DNA of 64,000 nt, taken from the NCBI RefSeq assembly GCF_030555055.1, contig NZ_JAMOAO010000001.1, forward strand, positions 5,704,001 through 5,768,000, read 5' to 3'. The translations under genes were made by a program, and so were the position numbers. This document shows positions 41,647-49,529 of the stretch, one piece after another; the stretch's first letter is position 1; each line of letters begins with the position of its first letter. Below the pieces are notes generated by a model, which saw nothing but the letters and a program-made list of their open reading frames with translations, was not told the origin of the DNA and did no database searches. This stretch comes from Nocardiopsis sp. YSL2 (GTDB lineage Bacteria; Actinomycetota; Actinomycetes; Streptosporangiales; Streptosporangiaceae).

Positions 41647-41999
41647 CAGGCCGCCTCCCCCGCCGCGTCGCGGTGCCCCTCTTCGATACCGACGTGGAGG
41701 CCGTCGAGCCGGAAGTAGGGCACCGTGAACAGCACGGTGTCGCGCAGATCCTCGAAGCAGCGGTTCCAGGCGCGCGGGTCGGCGCACTCGGCGATGACGA
41801 TGTCCGAGCAGTCGGCGGTGAACGACTCGACATCGATCCAGCGCAGCCGCACGCCCGGATGTGCCGCCAGGAGCGGCACCACCTTGTCGGCGACCACCGC
41901 TCCCCGTTCGGCGGCGGTCAGTCGAAGCCATGGCGCCAGGGCGGTCAGGCGGACGACCGCGCAGTACCGGACAGTTTCTGTAGCACTCGCTTCACTCAT
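41646..41999 (-). CDS. Darcynin-family protein
   Basis: A 117-aa soluble protein. The pattern VRYCAVVRLTALAPWLRLTAAER, VRLRWIDVESFTADCSDIVIAE and DTVLFTVPYFRLDGLHVGIEEG matches the darcynin family, small actinobacterial and fungal proteins of unknown function with a dimeric alpha-beta barrel-like layout. It is the first gene of a two-gene operon with an SDR. A TetR-type operator overlaps its first codons, so repression by the neighbouring TetR protein is likely. Confidence 0.8.
   Translation of the reverse strand: MSEASATETVRYCAVVRLTALAPWLRLTAAERGAVVADKVVPLLAAHPGVRLRWIDVESFTADCSDIVIAECADPRAWNRCFEDLRDTVLFTVPYFRLDGLHVGIEEGHRDAAGEAA
41979..41994. promoter_or_regulatory. TetR operator, left copy
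   Basis: TGTAGCACTCGCTTCA has the form TGTAGC, 4 bases, GCTTCA (5 of 6 symmetric). Its first 12 bases are repeated in inverse orientation at 42023-42034. It overlaps codons 2-7 of the darcynin-family gene. Confidence 0.6.
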
Positions 42000-42018
42000 G
42001 CGGTCATCATGCCATAAG

Positions 42019-42034
42019 TGTTGCGAGTGCTACA
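42019..42034. promoter_or_regulatory. TetR operator, right copy
   Basis: TGTTGCGAGTGCTACA has the form TGTTGC, 4 bases, GCTACA (5 of 6 symmetric). It lies 10 bp before the start of the tetR gene and is the inverse of the left copy, so both divergent promoters are bracketed. Confidence 0.6.
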
Positions 42035-42043
42035 ATTACCTCC

Positions 42044-42619
42044 GTGTCCCGCCCACGTGATGAACAGCGCCGAGACGAGCTGCTCGCCGGCGCCTTCGAC
42101 TACGCCGCCCAGCACGGGCTCGCGAACCTCTCACTCCGTCCGCTCGCCCGGGCCCTGGGAACGAGCGACCGCATGCTGATGCACTACTTCGGCTCGAAGG
42201 ACGAACTGGTCACCCGGATACTCCGCGTGAGCCGCCCCGACCTGGACACGCTGTTCGCCTCCGTCAGAGGCCACGAGCTGAGCGAGTTCGCTCGCGGCCT
42301 GTGGGAGCAGATGACCGACGACCGGGCCCAGGCCCCCCGTGTACGCCTCATGCTCGAGGTCATGGCGCTCGCCGTACACCGGCCGGAGGACTACGGCGCG
42401 GTGGCCGCCGACGCCCACCGCGAGTGGATCGACTCGGCCGCCACCGCGCTCACCCGGGAGCTCGGCCTTCCCGCCCCCGAGGCGTCCGCCCGTGCCACCG
42501 CGCTCGTCTCAGGACTGAAGGGACTCGCGCTCGACTACTTCGTCTCAGGTGACCGCACGCGCGTGGACGCCGCGGCCGAGGCGCTCATCGCCACCGTGAC
42601 GCTCTCACACCGGCACTGA
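42044..42619 (+). CDS. TetR-family transcriptional repressor
   Basis: A 191-aa TetR regulator. The DNA-binding helix region is RDELLAGAFDYAAQHGLANLSLRPLARALGTSDRMLMHYFGSKDELVTRIL. The C-terminal ligand domain (about 60-185) has FARGLWEQMTDDRAQ and RLMLEVMALAV. The start is GTG at 42044. It is divergent from the darcynin/SDR operon and two matching operators lie between. It overlaps the convergent hydrolase gene by 15 bp at the 3' end. The inducer is unknown. Confidence 0.9.
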   Translation: MSRPRDEQRRDELLAGAFDYAAQHGLANLSLRPLARALGTSDRMLMHYFGSKDELVTRILRVSRPDLDTLFASVRGHELSEFARGLWEQMTDDRAQAPRVRLMLEVMALAVHRPEDYGAVAADAHREWIDSAATALTRELGLPAPEASARATALVSGLKGLALDYFVSGDRTRVDAAAEALIATVTLSHRH

Positions 42620-43501
42620 CACAGCCTCGCGGTCGAGCAGCTCGCGCAGAGCCTCGACCACCCCGGCCGGGTCCTCCTCGGCCATGAAGTGGCCGCTGGC
42701 CACGGTCGAGTGGCGCAGGTCCGACGCCCACCGCGCCCACACCGCCGCCGCGTCGTAGCCCAGAGCGGCGCCCCAGTCCTGCTGGAGCACGCTCACCGGC
42801 ATCTCCAGGCGGCGTCCGGCGTCCCGGTCGGCGCGGTCGTGGTCGATGTCCACACCGGCCGAGGCCCGGTAGTCGGCCACGATCGAGGGCACCGCTGCTC
42901 GGCAGGCGTCCAGGTAGGCGGCGCGCACCTCGCCGGGGATCGCCCCCGCGTCGTTCGCCCACAGGTCGAGGAAGTGGCCGAAGAACGCGTCGGCGTCGGC
43001 GGCGATCATCCGTTCGGGCAGCCCCGGCGGCTGGGCCATCAGGTACAGGTGGAAGGCCACCGCGGCATCGGCACCGTGCAGCACCTCCCACATGTCCAGG
43101 GTCGGCAGGACGTCGAGGCAGGCCAGGTGGGTGACGGTCCCGGGGTGGTCGAGCCCGGCGCGCAGGGCCACCAGCGCCCCGCGGTCGTGCCCGGCCAGCG
43201 CGAAGCGCTCATGCCCCAGCGCGCGGGCCAGGGCGACGACGTCGGCGGCCATGGTCCGCTTGGAGTAGGCGCTGCCGTCGCCGTCCTCGGCGGGCTTGTC
43301 GCTGTCACCGTAGCCGCGCAGGTCGGGGCAGATCACCGTGTGGTCGGCGGCCAGGTCCGCGGCGACATGCCGCCACATCAGGTGGGTCTGAGGGAAGCCG
43401 TGCAGCAGCACCACGGGGCGCCCCTCCCCGCCCACGGCCGCACGCAGCGACACCCCGTCCGCGACACCGACGCTCTGGTACCCGAATCCGGCAGGCATCA
43501 T
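42605..43501 (-). CDS. Alpha/beta hydrolase, haloacetate dehalogenase-like
   Basis: A 298-aa alpha/beta hydrolase of the fluoroacetate dehalogenase group. The nucleophile elbow is GHDRG with Asp106, the acid is Asp130 (LDVLPT) and the base is His271 (ASGHF). Residues that hold the halide and carboxylate in characterised fluoroacetate dehalogenases are partly kept: Arg107, His151 and Tyr211 are present, but the second carboxylate-binding Arg is Leu110 and the halide-pocket Trp is Leu152. It could therefore act on another haloacid or be an epoxide/ester hydrolase. The start ATG 43501 has AAGGAG upstream. It is divergent from a SARP regulator. Confidence 0.82.
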   Translation of the reverse strand: MMPAGFGYQSVGVADGVSLRAAVGGEGRPVVLLHGFPQTHLMWRHVAADLAADHTVICPDLRGYGDSDKPAEDGDGSAYSKRTMAADVVALARALGHERFALAGHDRGALVALRAGLDHPGTVTHLACLDVLPTLDMWEVLHGADAAVAFHLYLMAQPPGLPERMIAADADAFFGHFLDLWANDAGAIPGEVRAAYLDACRAAVPSIVADYRASAGVDIDHDRADRDAGRRLEMPVSVLQQDWGAALGYDAAAVWARWASDLRHSTVASGHFMAEEDPAGVVEALRELLDREAVSVPV

Positions 43502-43611
43502 GGTTCTTCTTCTCCTTCGTCGACGAACCGGTACGTGCAGCGTGCCCGTCACGGATGAGCAACCGATGAGCACGCCCCACCGGGGGCGGAGTCCGAGACG
43601 GAAGGTGGACC

Positions 43612-45573
43612 GTGGAGGTCGAGTTCGGGGTTCTGGGACCGGTCGCGGCCTGGGACGGGCAGGGCGAACCCGTGGCGCTCAAGGGGCCGCGGCACCGCGC
43701 GGTCCTGGCCCGGCTCGTGCTGGCCCGCCGCCGGGTCGTGCCCGTCGACCGCCTCGTCGCCGACCTGTGGGACGACCCGCCCCCGGGCGCCGTCTCGGCG
43801 GTGCGCACCTTCGTGGCGGCCCTGCGACGGGCACTGGAGCCGCGGCGTGAGCCGCGCGCACCCGCCCGGCTGATCGTGACCGAGGGTCCCGGCTACGCCC
43901 TGCGCGCCGGCGCGGACACGGTGGACGCCTGGCGCTTCGAACGGGAGGTGGCCGACGCCGACGCGCTGCCCGCCCCCGCCCGGCTCGAACACCTGCGGCG
44001 GACCCTGGAACGGTGGCGCGGCCCCGCCTACGCCGACTTCGCCGCCGAGCCCTGGACCAGGGCCGAGCGCACCCGCCTGACGGAACTGCGCCTGCACGCC
44101 GTCGAACAGTACGGCCAGGCCCGGCTCGACCTGGGGCGGGCCGCCGAGGCCGTCGCCGACCTGGACGCCCACACCGCCGAGCACCCCTGGCGGGAGGACG
44201 CCTGGCGCCTGCTCGCCCTGGCCCTGTACCGGTCCGGCCGCCAGGGCGACGCGCTGGCGGTGCTGCGGCGGGCGCGCACGCTCCTGGTCGAACAGCTGGG
44301 CGTGGACCCGGGGCCGCGCTTGCGCCGCCTGGAGCAGGACGTGCTCCACCACGCCGACCACCTCTCCCCCGACACCGCGCCCGAGCACGTGTGGGCCCGG
44401 GCCAGCGCCGCCTTCGACCGCACCGTGGCCGCCGGCTCCCGTGCACGCCTGGAGTCGACCGTGGGCCTGCTGCGCCAACTCGCGGTGACCGGCGCCGACG
44501 GCCTGGAGGAGGCCCGTCGGCAGCGCACCGCCGCCATCGCGGCCGCCGAGGAGCTGGGCGACCCGGAACTGACCGCGCGCGTCATCGGCGCCTACGACGT
44601 ACCCGCGATCTGGACCCGTTCCGACGACCCCGCGCAGGCCGCCCGGGTGGTGGCCGCCGCCGAGCGTGCACTGCACGCCCTGCCCGCACACGGCCACGAG
44701 GCGGTCCGCGCCCGCCTGCTGGCCACCATCGCCCTGGAGTCGCGCGGCACCGGCTCCGCGCGCGCCCGCCACGCCGCCCGCGAGGCCGAGCGGATCGCCC
44801 GCCGCCTGGGCGACGCCGCCCTGCTGGCCTTCACGCTCAACGGTGTGTTCATGCAGAGCTTCGACCGCACCGGCCGGGCTCCCGAGCGCGACGCCGTCGG
44901 CGCGGAGCTGATCGAGCTGTCGACCCGGCACGGCCTGGCCGGATTCGAGGTCCTGGGCCACCTGATCCGCCTCCAGGCGCGCTCCGCACTGAACGACCCG
45001 CCCGGGGCCGACACCCACGCGGCACAGGTCGACCGCCTGGCCGCGCGGCACGAACGACCGCTGGCGGACGTGTTCACCCGGTGGTACCGGGCGATGCGCC
45101 TGGCCGGTGACGACCGGGTGCCCTACGACACGGCCGAGGCCGCCCTCCGGGAGGCCGCCGCGCACCTGGACGGCTCGGGCATGCCCGGCCTGGCCGCCGG
45201 TCTGCCGGCCCTGGCACTGCTATGCCTGCGCCAGCGGCACGGCCTGCCCGCGCCGACCGGCGAGTCCACCGACTGGGGCCCCTACGAGCCGTGGGCACGC
45301 CCCCTGGTACTGCTGGCCCAGGACCGCACCGCGGAGGCCGCCGCGGCGCTGCGCCGGGTCCCGGACCCGCCCGCGGACCTGCTGATGGAGGCACTGTGGT
45401 GCCTGACCGGCCGGGCGGCCCTCCTGCTCGGCGACCACACCGCGATGCGGCGCGCCCGTGACGCGCTCGCCCCGGCCTCGGCGGAACTGGCCGGAGCGGG
45501 CAGCGGCGTCCTCACCCTGGGACCGGTCGGCGACCACCTCGACGCACTCGGCGCCGCCCTGGACCGCCGCTGA
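43612..45573 (+). CDS. SARP/AfsR-type transcriptional regulator (no NB-ARC domain)
   Basis: A 653-aa regulator. Residues 1-95 form the OmpR-like winged helix of SARPs (EVEFGVLGPVAAWDGQG, ALKGPRHRAVLARLVL, DDPPPGAVSAVRTFVAALRRAL). Residues about 100-245 are the bacterial transcriptional activation domain, ending QGDALAVLRRARTLLVEQLGVDPGPRLRRLEQ. No Walker motifs follow, so it lacks the NB-ARC ATPase of AfsR; the C-terminal 400 residues are Ala-rich helical repeats of TPR type. The start is GTG 43612. It is divergent from the dehalogenase-like hydrolase and probably controls it; SARPs usually activate secondary metabolism but no cluster is adjacent. Confidence 0.88.
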   Translation: MEVEFGVLGPVAAWDGQGEPVALKGPRHRAVLARLVLARRRVVPVDRLVADLWDDPPPGAVSAVRTFVAALRRALEPRREPRAPARLIVTEGPGYALRAGADTVDAWRFEREVADADALPAPARLEHLRRTLERWRGPAYADFAAEPWTRAERTRLTELRLHAVEQYGQARLDLGRAAEAVADLDAHTAEHPWREDAWRLLALALYRSGRQGDALAVLRRARTLLVEQLGVDPGPRLRRLEQDVLHHADHLSPDTAPEHVWARASAAFDRTVAAGSRARLESTVGLLRQLAVTGADGLEEARRQRTAAIAAAEELGDPELTARVIGAYDVPAIWTRSDDPAQAARVVAAAERALHALPAHGHEAVRARLLATIALESRGTGSARARHAAREAERIARRLGDAALLAFTLNGVFMQSFDRTGRAPERDAVGAELIELSTRHGLAGFEVLGHLIRLQARSALNDPPGADTHAAQVDRLAARHERPLADVFTRWYRAMRLAGDDRVPYDTAEAALREAAAHLDGSGMPGLAAGLPALALLCLRQRHGLPAPTGESTDWGPYEPWARPLVLLAQDRTAEAAAALRRVPDPPADLLMEALWCLTGRAALLLGDHTAMRRARDALAPASAELAGAGSGVLTLGPVGDHLDALGAALDRR

Positions 45574-45575
45574 AC

Positions 45576-45591
45576 CGGGGCGGCGGCCCCG
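45576..45591. terminator. Short hairpin between convergent SARP and gdhA genes
   Basis: CGGGGC and GCCCCG form a 6-bp stem with a GGCG loop directly after the SARP stop codon. It is weak alone but well placed. Confidence 0.35.
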
Positions 45592-45645
45592 CCCGTCTCC
45601 CCGGCCGGTCGCGCCCGAGCGGCGCCCGCGGGCATGCGGAACCGG

Positions 45646-47016
45646 TCAGACCAGCCCCTGGGCGAGCATGGCGCCCGCCACCCGTTCGAAGCCCGCCACG
45701 TTCGCGCCCAGCACGTAGTCGCCGGGCGCCCCGTAGCGTTCGGCCGCCTCCTCGCAGCGGTCGTGGATGTCGGCCATCACCTCGGCCAGCTCCTGCTCGG
45801 TGTGCTCGAAGGACCACGAGGTGCGCCGCGCGTTCTGCCGCATCTCCAGCACGCTGGTGGCCACCCCGCCGGCGTTGGCCGCCTTGCCCGGGGCGAACAG
45901 CACCTTGGCCTCCCGCAGCACCCGCACGGCCTCGGGGGTGGTGGGCATGTTCGCACCCTCGGAGACCACCTTGACGCCGCCCTGGACCAGGGTCCGCGCC
46001 GCGTCGGCGTCCAGCTCGTTCTGCGTCGCCGAGGGCAGCGCGACGGTGCAGGGCACGTCCCACACGCTGCCGCCCTCCACGTAGCGCGCGCCCGGCCGCC
46101 GGTCGGCGTAGGCGCTGATCCGCTCCCGCTCCACCTCCTTGACCTGCCTGAGCAGGTCGAGGTCGATTCCGTGCTCGTCCACGACGTAGCCGGTGGAGTC
46201 GGAGCAGGCGACCACGGTCGCGCCGAGCTGGCGGGCCTTGTCCACCGAGTAGATCGCCACGTTGCCCGAGCCCGACACCACCACGCGCTGGCCGTCCAGG
46301 CTCCGGCCCACGCGCTCCAGCATCCGCTGGGTGAACAGCACGTTCCCGTACCCGGTGGCCTCGGTGCGCACCCGCGAGCCGCCCCAGTCCAGGCCCTTGC
46401 CGGTGATGACGCCGGCCTCCCACCGGTTGGACAGGCGCCGGTACTGCCCGAACAGGTAGCCGATCTCCCGGCCCCCGACACCGATGTCCCCGGCGGGCAC
46501 GTCGGTGTGCTCGCCCAGGTGGCGGTGGAGCTCGGTCATGAAGGACTGGCAGAACCGCTCCACCTCGGCGTCCGAGCGCCCCTTGGGGTCGAAGTCGCTG
46601 CCGCCCTTGCCGCCGCCGATGCTCATCCCTGTCAGCGCGTTCTTGAAGATCTGCTCGAAGCCCAGGAACTTGACCACGCCGAGGTTGACGCTGGGGTGGA
46701 AGCGCAGACCGCCCTTGAAGGGGCCCAGCGCGCTGTTGAACTCCACCCGGAAGCCCCGGTTGACGTGCACACGGCCCTGGTCGTCACGCCAGGGGACACG
46801 GAAGACGATCTGGCGCTCGGGCTCGCACAGGCGCTCCAGGATCCGCTCGCGGGCGTACTCGGGGTGCCGGGACAGGGCCGGGGACAGGCTGTCCAGGACC
46901 TCCAGAACCGCCTGCTGGAACTCGGGCTCGTCCGGGTTGCGGCGTACCACGTGTTCGAAGGCCGAACGCACTCCCGGGTGGTGGTTGTCGAGAGCGGACT
47001 CGATGTCAGCGGACAT
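45646..47016 (-). CDS. gdhA: NADP-specific glutamate dehydrogenase
   Basis: Converts 2-oxoglutarate and ammonium to glutamate with NADPH. The 456-aa length is that of the hexameric small GDH. Signature motifs are FNSALGPFKGGLRFHPSVNLGVVKFLGFEQIFKNALTG in two pieces around residues 110-150, GGGKGGSDFDPKG with the catalytic Lys, PAGDIGVGGREIGYLFGQY, and the coenzyme motif VVSGSGNVAIY. The ATG at 47016 begins MSADIES, the usual length. About 100 bp upstream lies a GlnR-type box. It would feed nitrogen assimilation at high ammonium. Confidence 0.95.
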   Translation of the reverse strand: MSADIESALDNHHPGVRSAFEHVVRRNPDEPEFQQAVLEVLDSLSPALSRHPEYARERILERLCEPERQIVFRVPWRDDQGRVHVNRGFRVEFNSALGPFKGGLRFHPSVNLGVVKFLGFEQIFKNALTGMSIGGGKGGSDFDPKGRSDAEVERFCQSFMTELHRHLGEHTDVPAGDIGVGGREIGYLFGQYRRLSNRWEAGVITGKGLDWGGSRVRTEATGYGNVLFTQRMLERVGRSLDGQRVVVSGSGNVAIYSVDKARQLGATVVACSDSTGYVVDEHGIDLDLLRQVKEVERERISAYADRRPGARYVEGGSVWDVPCTVALPSATQNELDADAARTLVQGGVKVVSEGANMPTTPEAVRVLREAKVLFAPGKAANAGGVATSVLEMRQNARRTSWSFEHTEQELAEVMADIHDRCEEAAERYGAPGDYVLGANVAGFERVAGAMLAQGLV

Positions 47017-47117
47017 ACGTGAAGGGTCCCCTTTCGGAGCCGTCGTCCCGGCCGGGCGGGCCGCGACGAGGCCGTGCGGTGGCGTGCGGTCGTGTCCCCG
47101 GGGAGGGGACGAAGTAT

Positions 47118-47133
47118 GTTTCGTCGACGTTAC
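47118..47133 (-). promoter_or_regulatory. GlnR-type nitrogen box upstream of gdhA
   Basis: Read on the gdhA strand the site is GTAAC, 6 bases, GAAAC, an exact match to the actinobacterial GlnR half-box pair gTnAC-n6-GaAAC. It lies 102 bp before the gdhA start in an AT-richer patch. A second a/b pair is not evident. Confidence 0.6.
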
Positions 47134-47290
47134 ACGCCCAGGTCGCTCAGCCCTCGGCCGGATGCCCTCCACCCACGCGCCTTCCCGCTTCCCACCTACG
47201 CGGCGGTCCGCCGCAGCGCACCGGACACTCCCTGGACAGCTCCGCTCCAGCGGTGGGCGTGACGACGGCGCCGGACACCTGCCCCGGCGC

Positions 47291-48250
47291 TCAGTCCGCG
47301 TCCGCCGCCACGAGCCCGGGCTCCTTCCCACCACCCGGTGCGGGCCCTGACGGCACCGCCGTCTGGGTGATGAAGGCGCCCGCCACGATGACGACCGCTC
47401 CCACGATCTGCGCGGTGCCCAGCGCCTCGCCCAGCAGCACCCACGCCAGGACGATCGCGGTCACCACTTCCAGGTAGGCCACGCCCCCGGCGACCTGCGG
47501 CGAGAGCCGACGCACCGCGCTCACCCCGGCGAAGTAGGCCATCGCCGTGCACACCAGGGCCAGCCACAGCGCGATCACCCAGCCGGGCACCTGAGCCCCG
47601 CCGATCGGCAGCGGGTCGGCCAGCGTCACCCACGGGATCGTCCACGGCCGCGCGAGGACGGCGAGCAGCACCGCCGCCACCAGCGACCCGAGGGCGATCA
47701 CGGCCAGCGGGTCCGCGTCCTCCCCCGCGGCGTCCGAGAGCAGGAAGAACCCCACCTGCGCCGCGGCCGCGCCCAGCGCGAGCCCCACGCCGACGGGGTC
47801 CAGGCTCATCCCCGCCCAGACCTCCAACAGCAGGCCGAGACCGAGCACCGCCAGGAACACGCCCACCGCGGCGGCCGGGGCCACCCGGGTGCGTCGCACG
47901 AGGCGGAACCACACCAGCAACAGCACGGGACCCAGGAACTCGATCAGCAGCGCGATGCCCACCGGGATCCGGTCCACGGCCGCGAAGTACAGGGCCTGGA
48001 CACCGGCCATCGGGAACACCCCGTAGGCCACGACCAGCAGCGGCCGCCGCACCACGAGCCGCCAGTGCAGGAGCGCCAGCGGTGCCAGCAGCAGCGCGGC
48101 TCCGGCCAGGCGCAGCCAGGTGACCTGGAGCGGATCCATCCCGGCGTCCAGCAGGGGGCGGGCGGCCACCCCGGCCCCACCGAAGAACAGCGCTGCGGCC
48201 AGCGCGAACGCCAGTCCCGAGGCGCGGTGGCGCACGGGTTCCACGGACAC
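47291..48250 (-). CDS. EamA-family transporter
   Basis: A 10-helix DMT transporter of 319 aa with two EamA domains: GAGVAARPLLDAGMDPLQVTWLRLAGAALLL and AVDRIPVGIALLIEFLGPVLLL in the first, LALVCTAMAYFAGVSAVRRLSPQVAGGVAYLEVVTAIVLAW in the second. It probably exports an amino acid or metabolite. The GTG at 48250 has GGAGG 5 bases upstream. A second, divergent member of this family lies at 34.5 kb. Confidence 0.87.
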   Translation of the reverse strand: MSVEPVRHRASGLAFALAAALFFGGAGVAARPLLDAGMDPLQVTWLRLAGAALLLAPLALLHWRLVVRRPLLVVAYGVFPMAGVQALYFAAVDRIPVGIALLIEFLGPVLLLVWFRLVRRTRVAPAAAVGVFLAVLGLGLLLEVWAGMSLDPVGVGLALGAAAAQVGFFLLSDAAGEDADPLAVIALGSLVAAVLLAVLARPWTIPWVTLADPLPIGGAQVPGWVIALWLALVCTAMAYFAGVSAVRRLSPQVAGGVAYLEVVTAIVLAWVLLGEALGTAQIVGAVVIVAGAFITQTAVPSGPAPGGGKEPGLVAADAD

Positions 48251-48308
48251 GGCGACCTCCGGGGCTCCAGACGGGATGACCGGACCAGATCATACGGCGG
48301 GGCGGTAC

Positions 48309-48872
48309 TCAGGTCTCCCGTCGGGCCAGCGCCACCAGGTAGCGGCACGTGTGCTCGCCGGCGTTGCGGTACACGCACGGGACCGGTGCGCCGATCTGCA
48401 GGCAGTCCCCCGGGCCGAGATCGTGCAGGTCGTCTCCCTCCTGGAAGGCCAGCCGGCCCTCCAGCACCCAGATCTGGTGGTGGAGGTGGCGGTAGGAGTC
48501 GGCCGGGTAGGAGACCTCCGCCCCCGGGGGGAGCTCGACCTCCACCAGCTCCAGCGCTCCGCCCGCGGTGGGGGTGACCGCCCGGCGCCGGTAGCCGGTC
48601 ACAGGGTCGGTCCACACCGGCTGTTCCGAGCGGCGCGCCAGCCGCCGCTCCCCCTGCTCGGCCCTGGCCACCAGCTCCGACAGGCTCATGCCCAGCGCGG
48701 CGGACAGCCGTCCGAGCAGCTGCGCGGTCGGCTGCGTCTCGCCGCGCTCGACCTTGCTGATCATCGCCCGCGAGACCCCCGAGCGGTCGGCGAGGGCGGC
48801 GCCGGACAGGCCGCGCGATCTGCGCAGACCGCGCAGTGTGGTAGCCAGGGCCGAACCCAGTGCGTCACTCAT
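48309..48872 (-). CDS. XRE-family regulator with cupin domain
   Basis: A 187-aa regulator with helix-turn-helix LRGLRRSRGLSGAALADRSGVSRAMISKVERGETQPTAQLLGRLSAAL and a C-terminal cupin (VEVELPPGAEVSYPADSYRHLHHQIWVLEGRLAFQEGD to GDCLQIGAPVPCVYRNAG). His residues HLHHQ and the Glu in VLEG are at metal-binding positions. The ATG at 48872 begins MSDALGSALA. It is divergent from a PAT-like acetyltransferase and two palindromes lie in between. Confidence 0.88.
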   Translation of the reverse strand: MSDALGSALATTLRGLRRSRGLSGAALADRSGVSRAMISKVERGETQPTAQLLGRLSAALGMSLSELVARAEQGERRLARRSEQPVWTDPVTGYRRRAVTPTAGGALELVEVELPPGAEVSYPADSYRHLHHQIWVLEGRLAFQEGDDLHDLGPGDCLQIGAPVPCVYRNAGEHTCRYLVALARRET

Positions 48873-48878
48873 ACGTTG

Positions 48879-48908
48879 ACTATAGTGCAAAAAACCATCC
48901 ACTATGGT
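48879..48908. promoter_or_regulatory. Paired operators between XRE-cupin regulator and acetyltransferase
   Basis: ACTATAGTG (48879-48887) and CACTATGGT (48900-48908) are inverted copies with one mismatch, 12 bases apart. The left copy contains the self-complementary ACTATAGT. They fill the 42-bp gap between divergent starts, so the regulator probably controls itself and the acetyltransferase. Confidence 0.6.
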
Positions 48909-48914
48909 GGACGC

Positions 48915-49442
48915 ATGGACACCACACTCCTCAAGGGCCACGTACGGGACGCCACCGCCGCGGACGCGCAGGCGTGCGCGGCGATCTACGCCCCCTACGT
49001 CACCGACACCTCGACCACCTTCGAGTACGAGCCGCCCACCGCCCAGGAGATGGCCCGGCGCATCGCCGACGCCCAACGCGAGCACGCCTGGCTGGTCCTT
49101 GAGGACCGGGGGCGGGTGGTGGGCTACGCCTACGGAGCACCCTTCCGCGCCCGCGCCGCCTACCGGTGGTCCTGCGAGGTCAGCGTCTACCTCGAACACG
49201 GCCGGCGCCGCACGGGCGCGGGCCGCGCCCTCTACGAGGTCCTGCTCCCCCGGTTGGCCGAGCGCGGGATGCACACCGCCCTGGCCGGCATGACGCTGCC
49301 CAACGACGCCAGCCAGGGGCTGCACCGGGCCCTGGGCTTCGAGCCCGTCGGCGTCCTGCGCGAGATCGGCCACAAGAGCGGCGCCTGGCACGACGTGGCG
49401 TGGGCCCAGCTCCGCCTGGACGCCCACGCCGACACCGCGTGA
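48915..49442 (+). CDS. Phosphinothricin/methionine-sulfoximine-type N-acetyltransferase
   Basis: A 175-aa GNAT enzyme of the PAT/Yncd group. It shows the family's YVTDTSTTFEYEPPTAQEMARRI, the CoA loop RRTGAGRA at 98-105 and the C-terminal ALAGMTLPNDASQGLHRALGFEPVGVLREIGHKSGAWHDVAWAQL. Such enzymes acetylate phosphinothricin, methionine sulfoximine/sulfone or related amino acids. The ATG at 48915 lies within a short divergent promoter region shared with an XRE-cupin regulator. The true substrate is not known; the cupin regulator may sense it. Confidence 0.87.
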   Translation: MDTTLLKGHVRDATAADAQACAAIYAPYVTDTSTTFEYEPPTAQEMARRIADAQREHAWLVLEDRGRVVGYAYGAPFRARAAYRWSCEVSVYLEHGRRRTGAGRALYEVLLPRLAERGMHTALAGMTLPNDASQGLHRALGFEPVGVLREIGHKSGAWHDVAWAQLRLDAHADTA

Positions 49443-49472
49443 GCACACGGAGGGGCCCCGGCCACCGCACAG

Positions 49473-49519
49473 GCGACGGGCCCGGCGGGAGCGCTGTCAG
49501 CTCCCGCCGGGCCCGTCGC
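49473..49519. terminator. 20-bp perfect hairpin terminator
   Basis: A 20-bp arm at 49473-49492 is exactly complementary to 49500-49519, with a 7-base loop. It sits between the convergent acetyltransferase and binding-protein genes and is the strongest terminator in the window. Confidence 0.85.
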
Positions 49520-49529
49520 GTACGAAGGA

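Noticed and set aside
43612..45573. Secondary-metabolite gene cluster around the SARP regulator
   Set aside because: No polyketide, NRPS, terpene or RiPP gene is present nearby; the flanks are a hydrolase and glutamate dehydrogenase.
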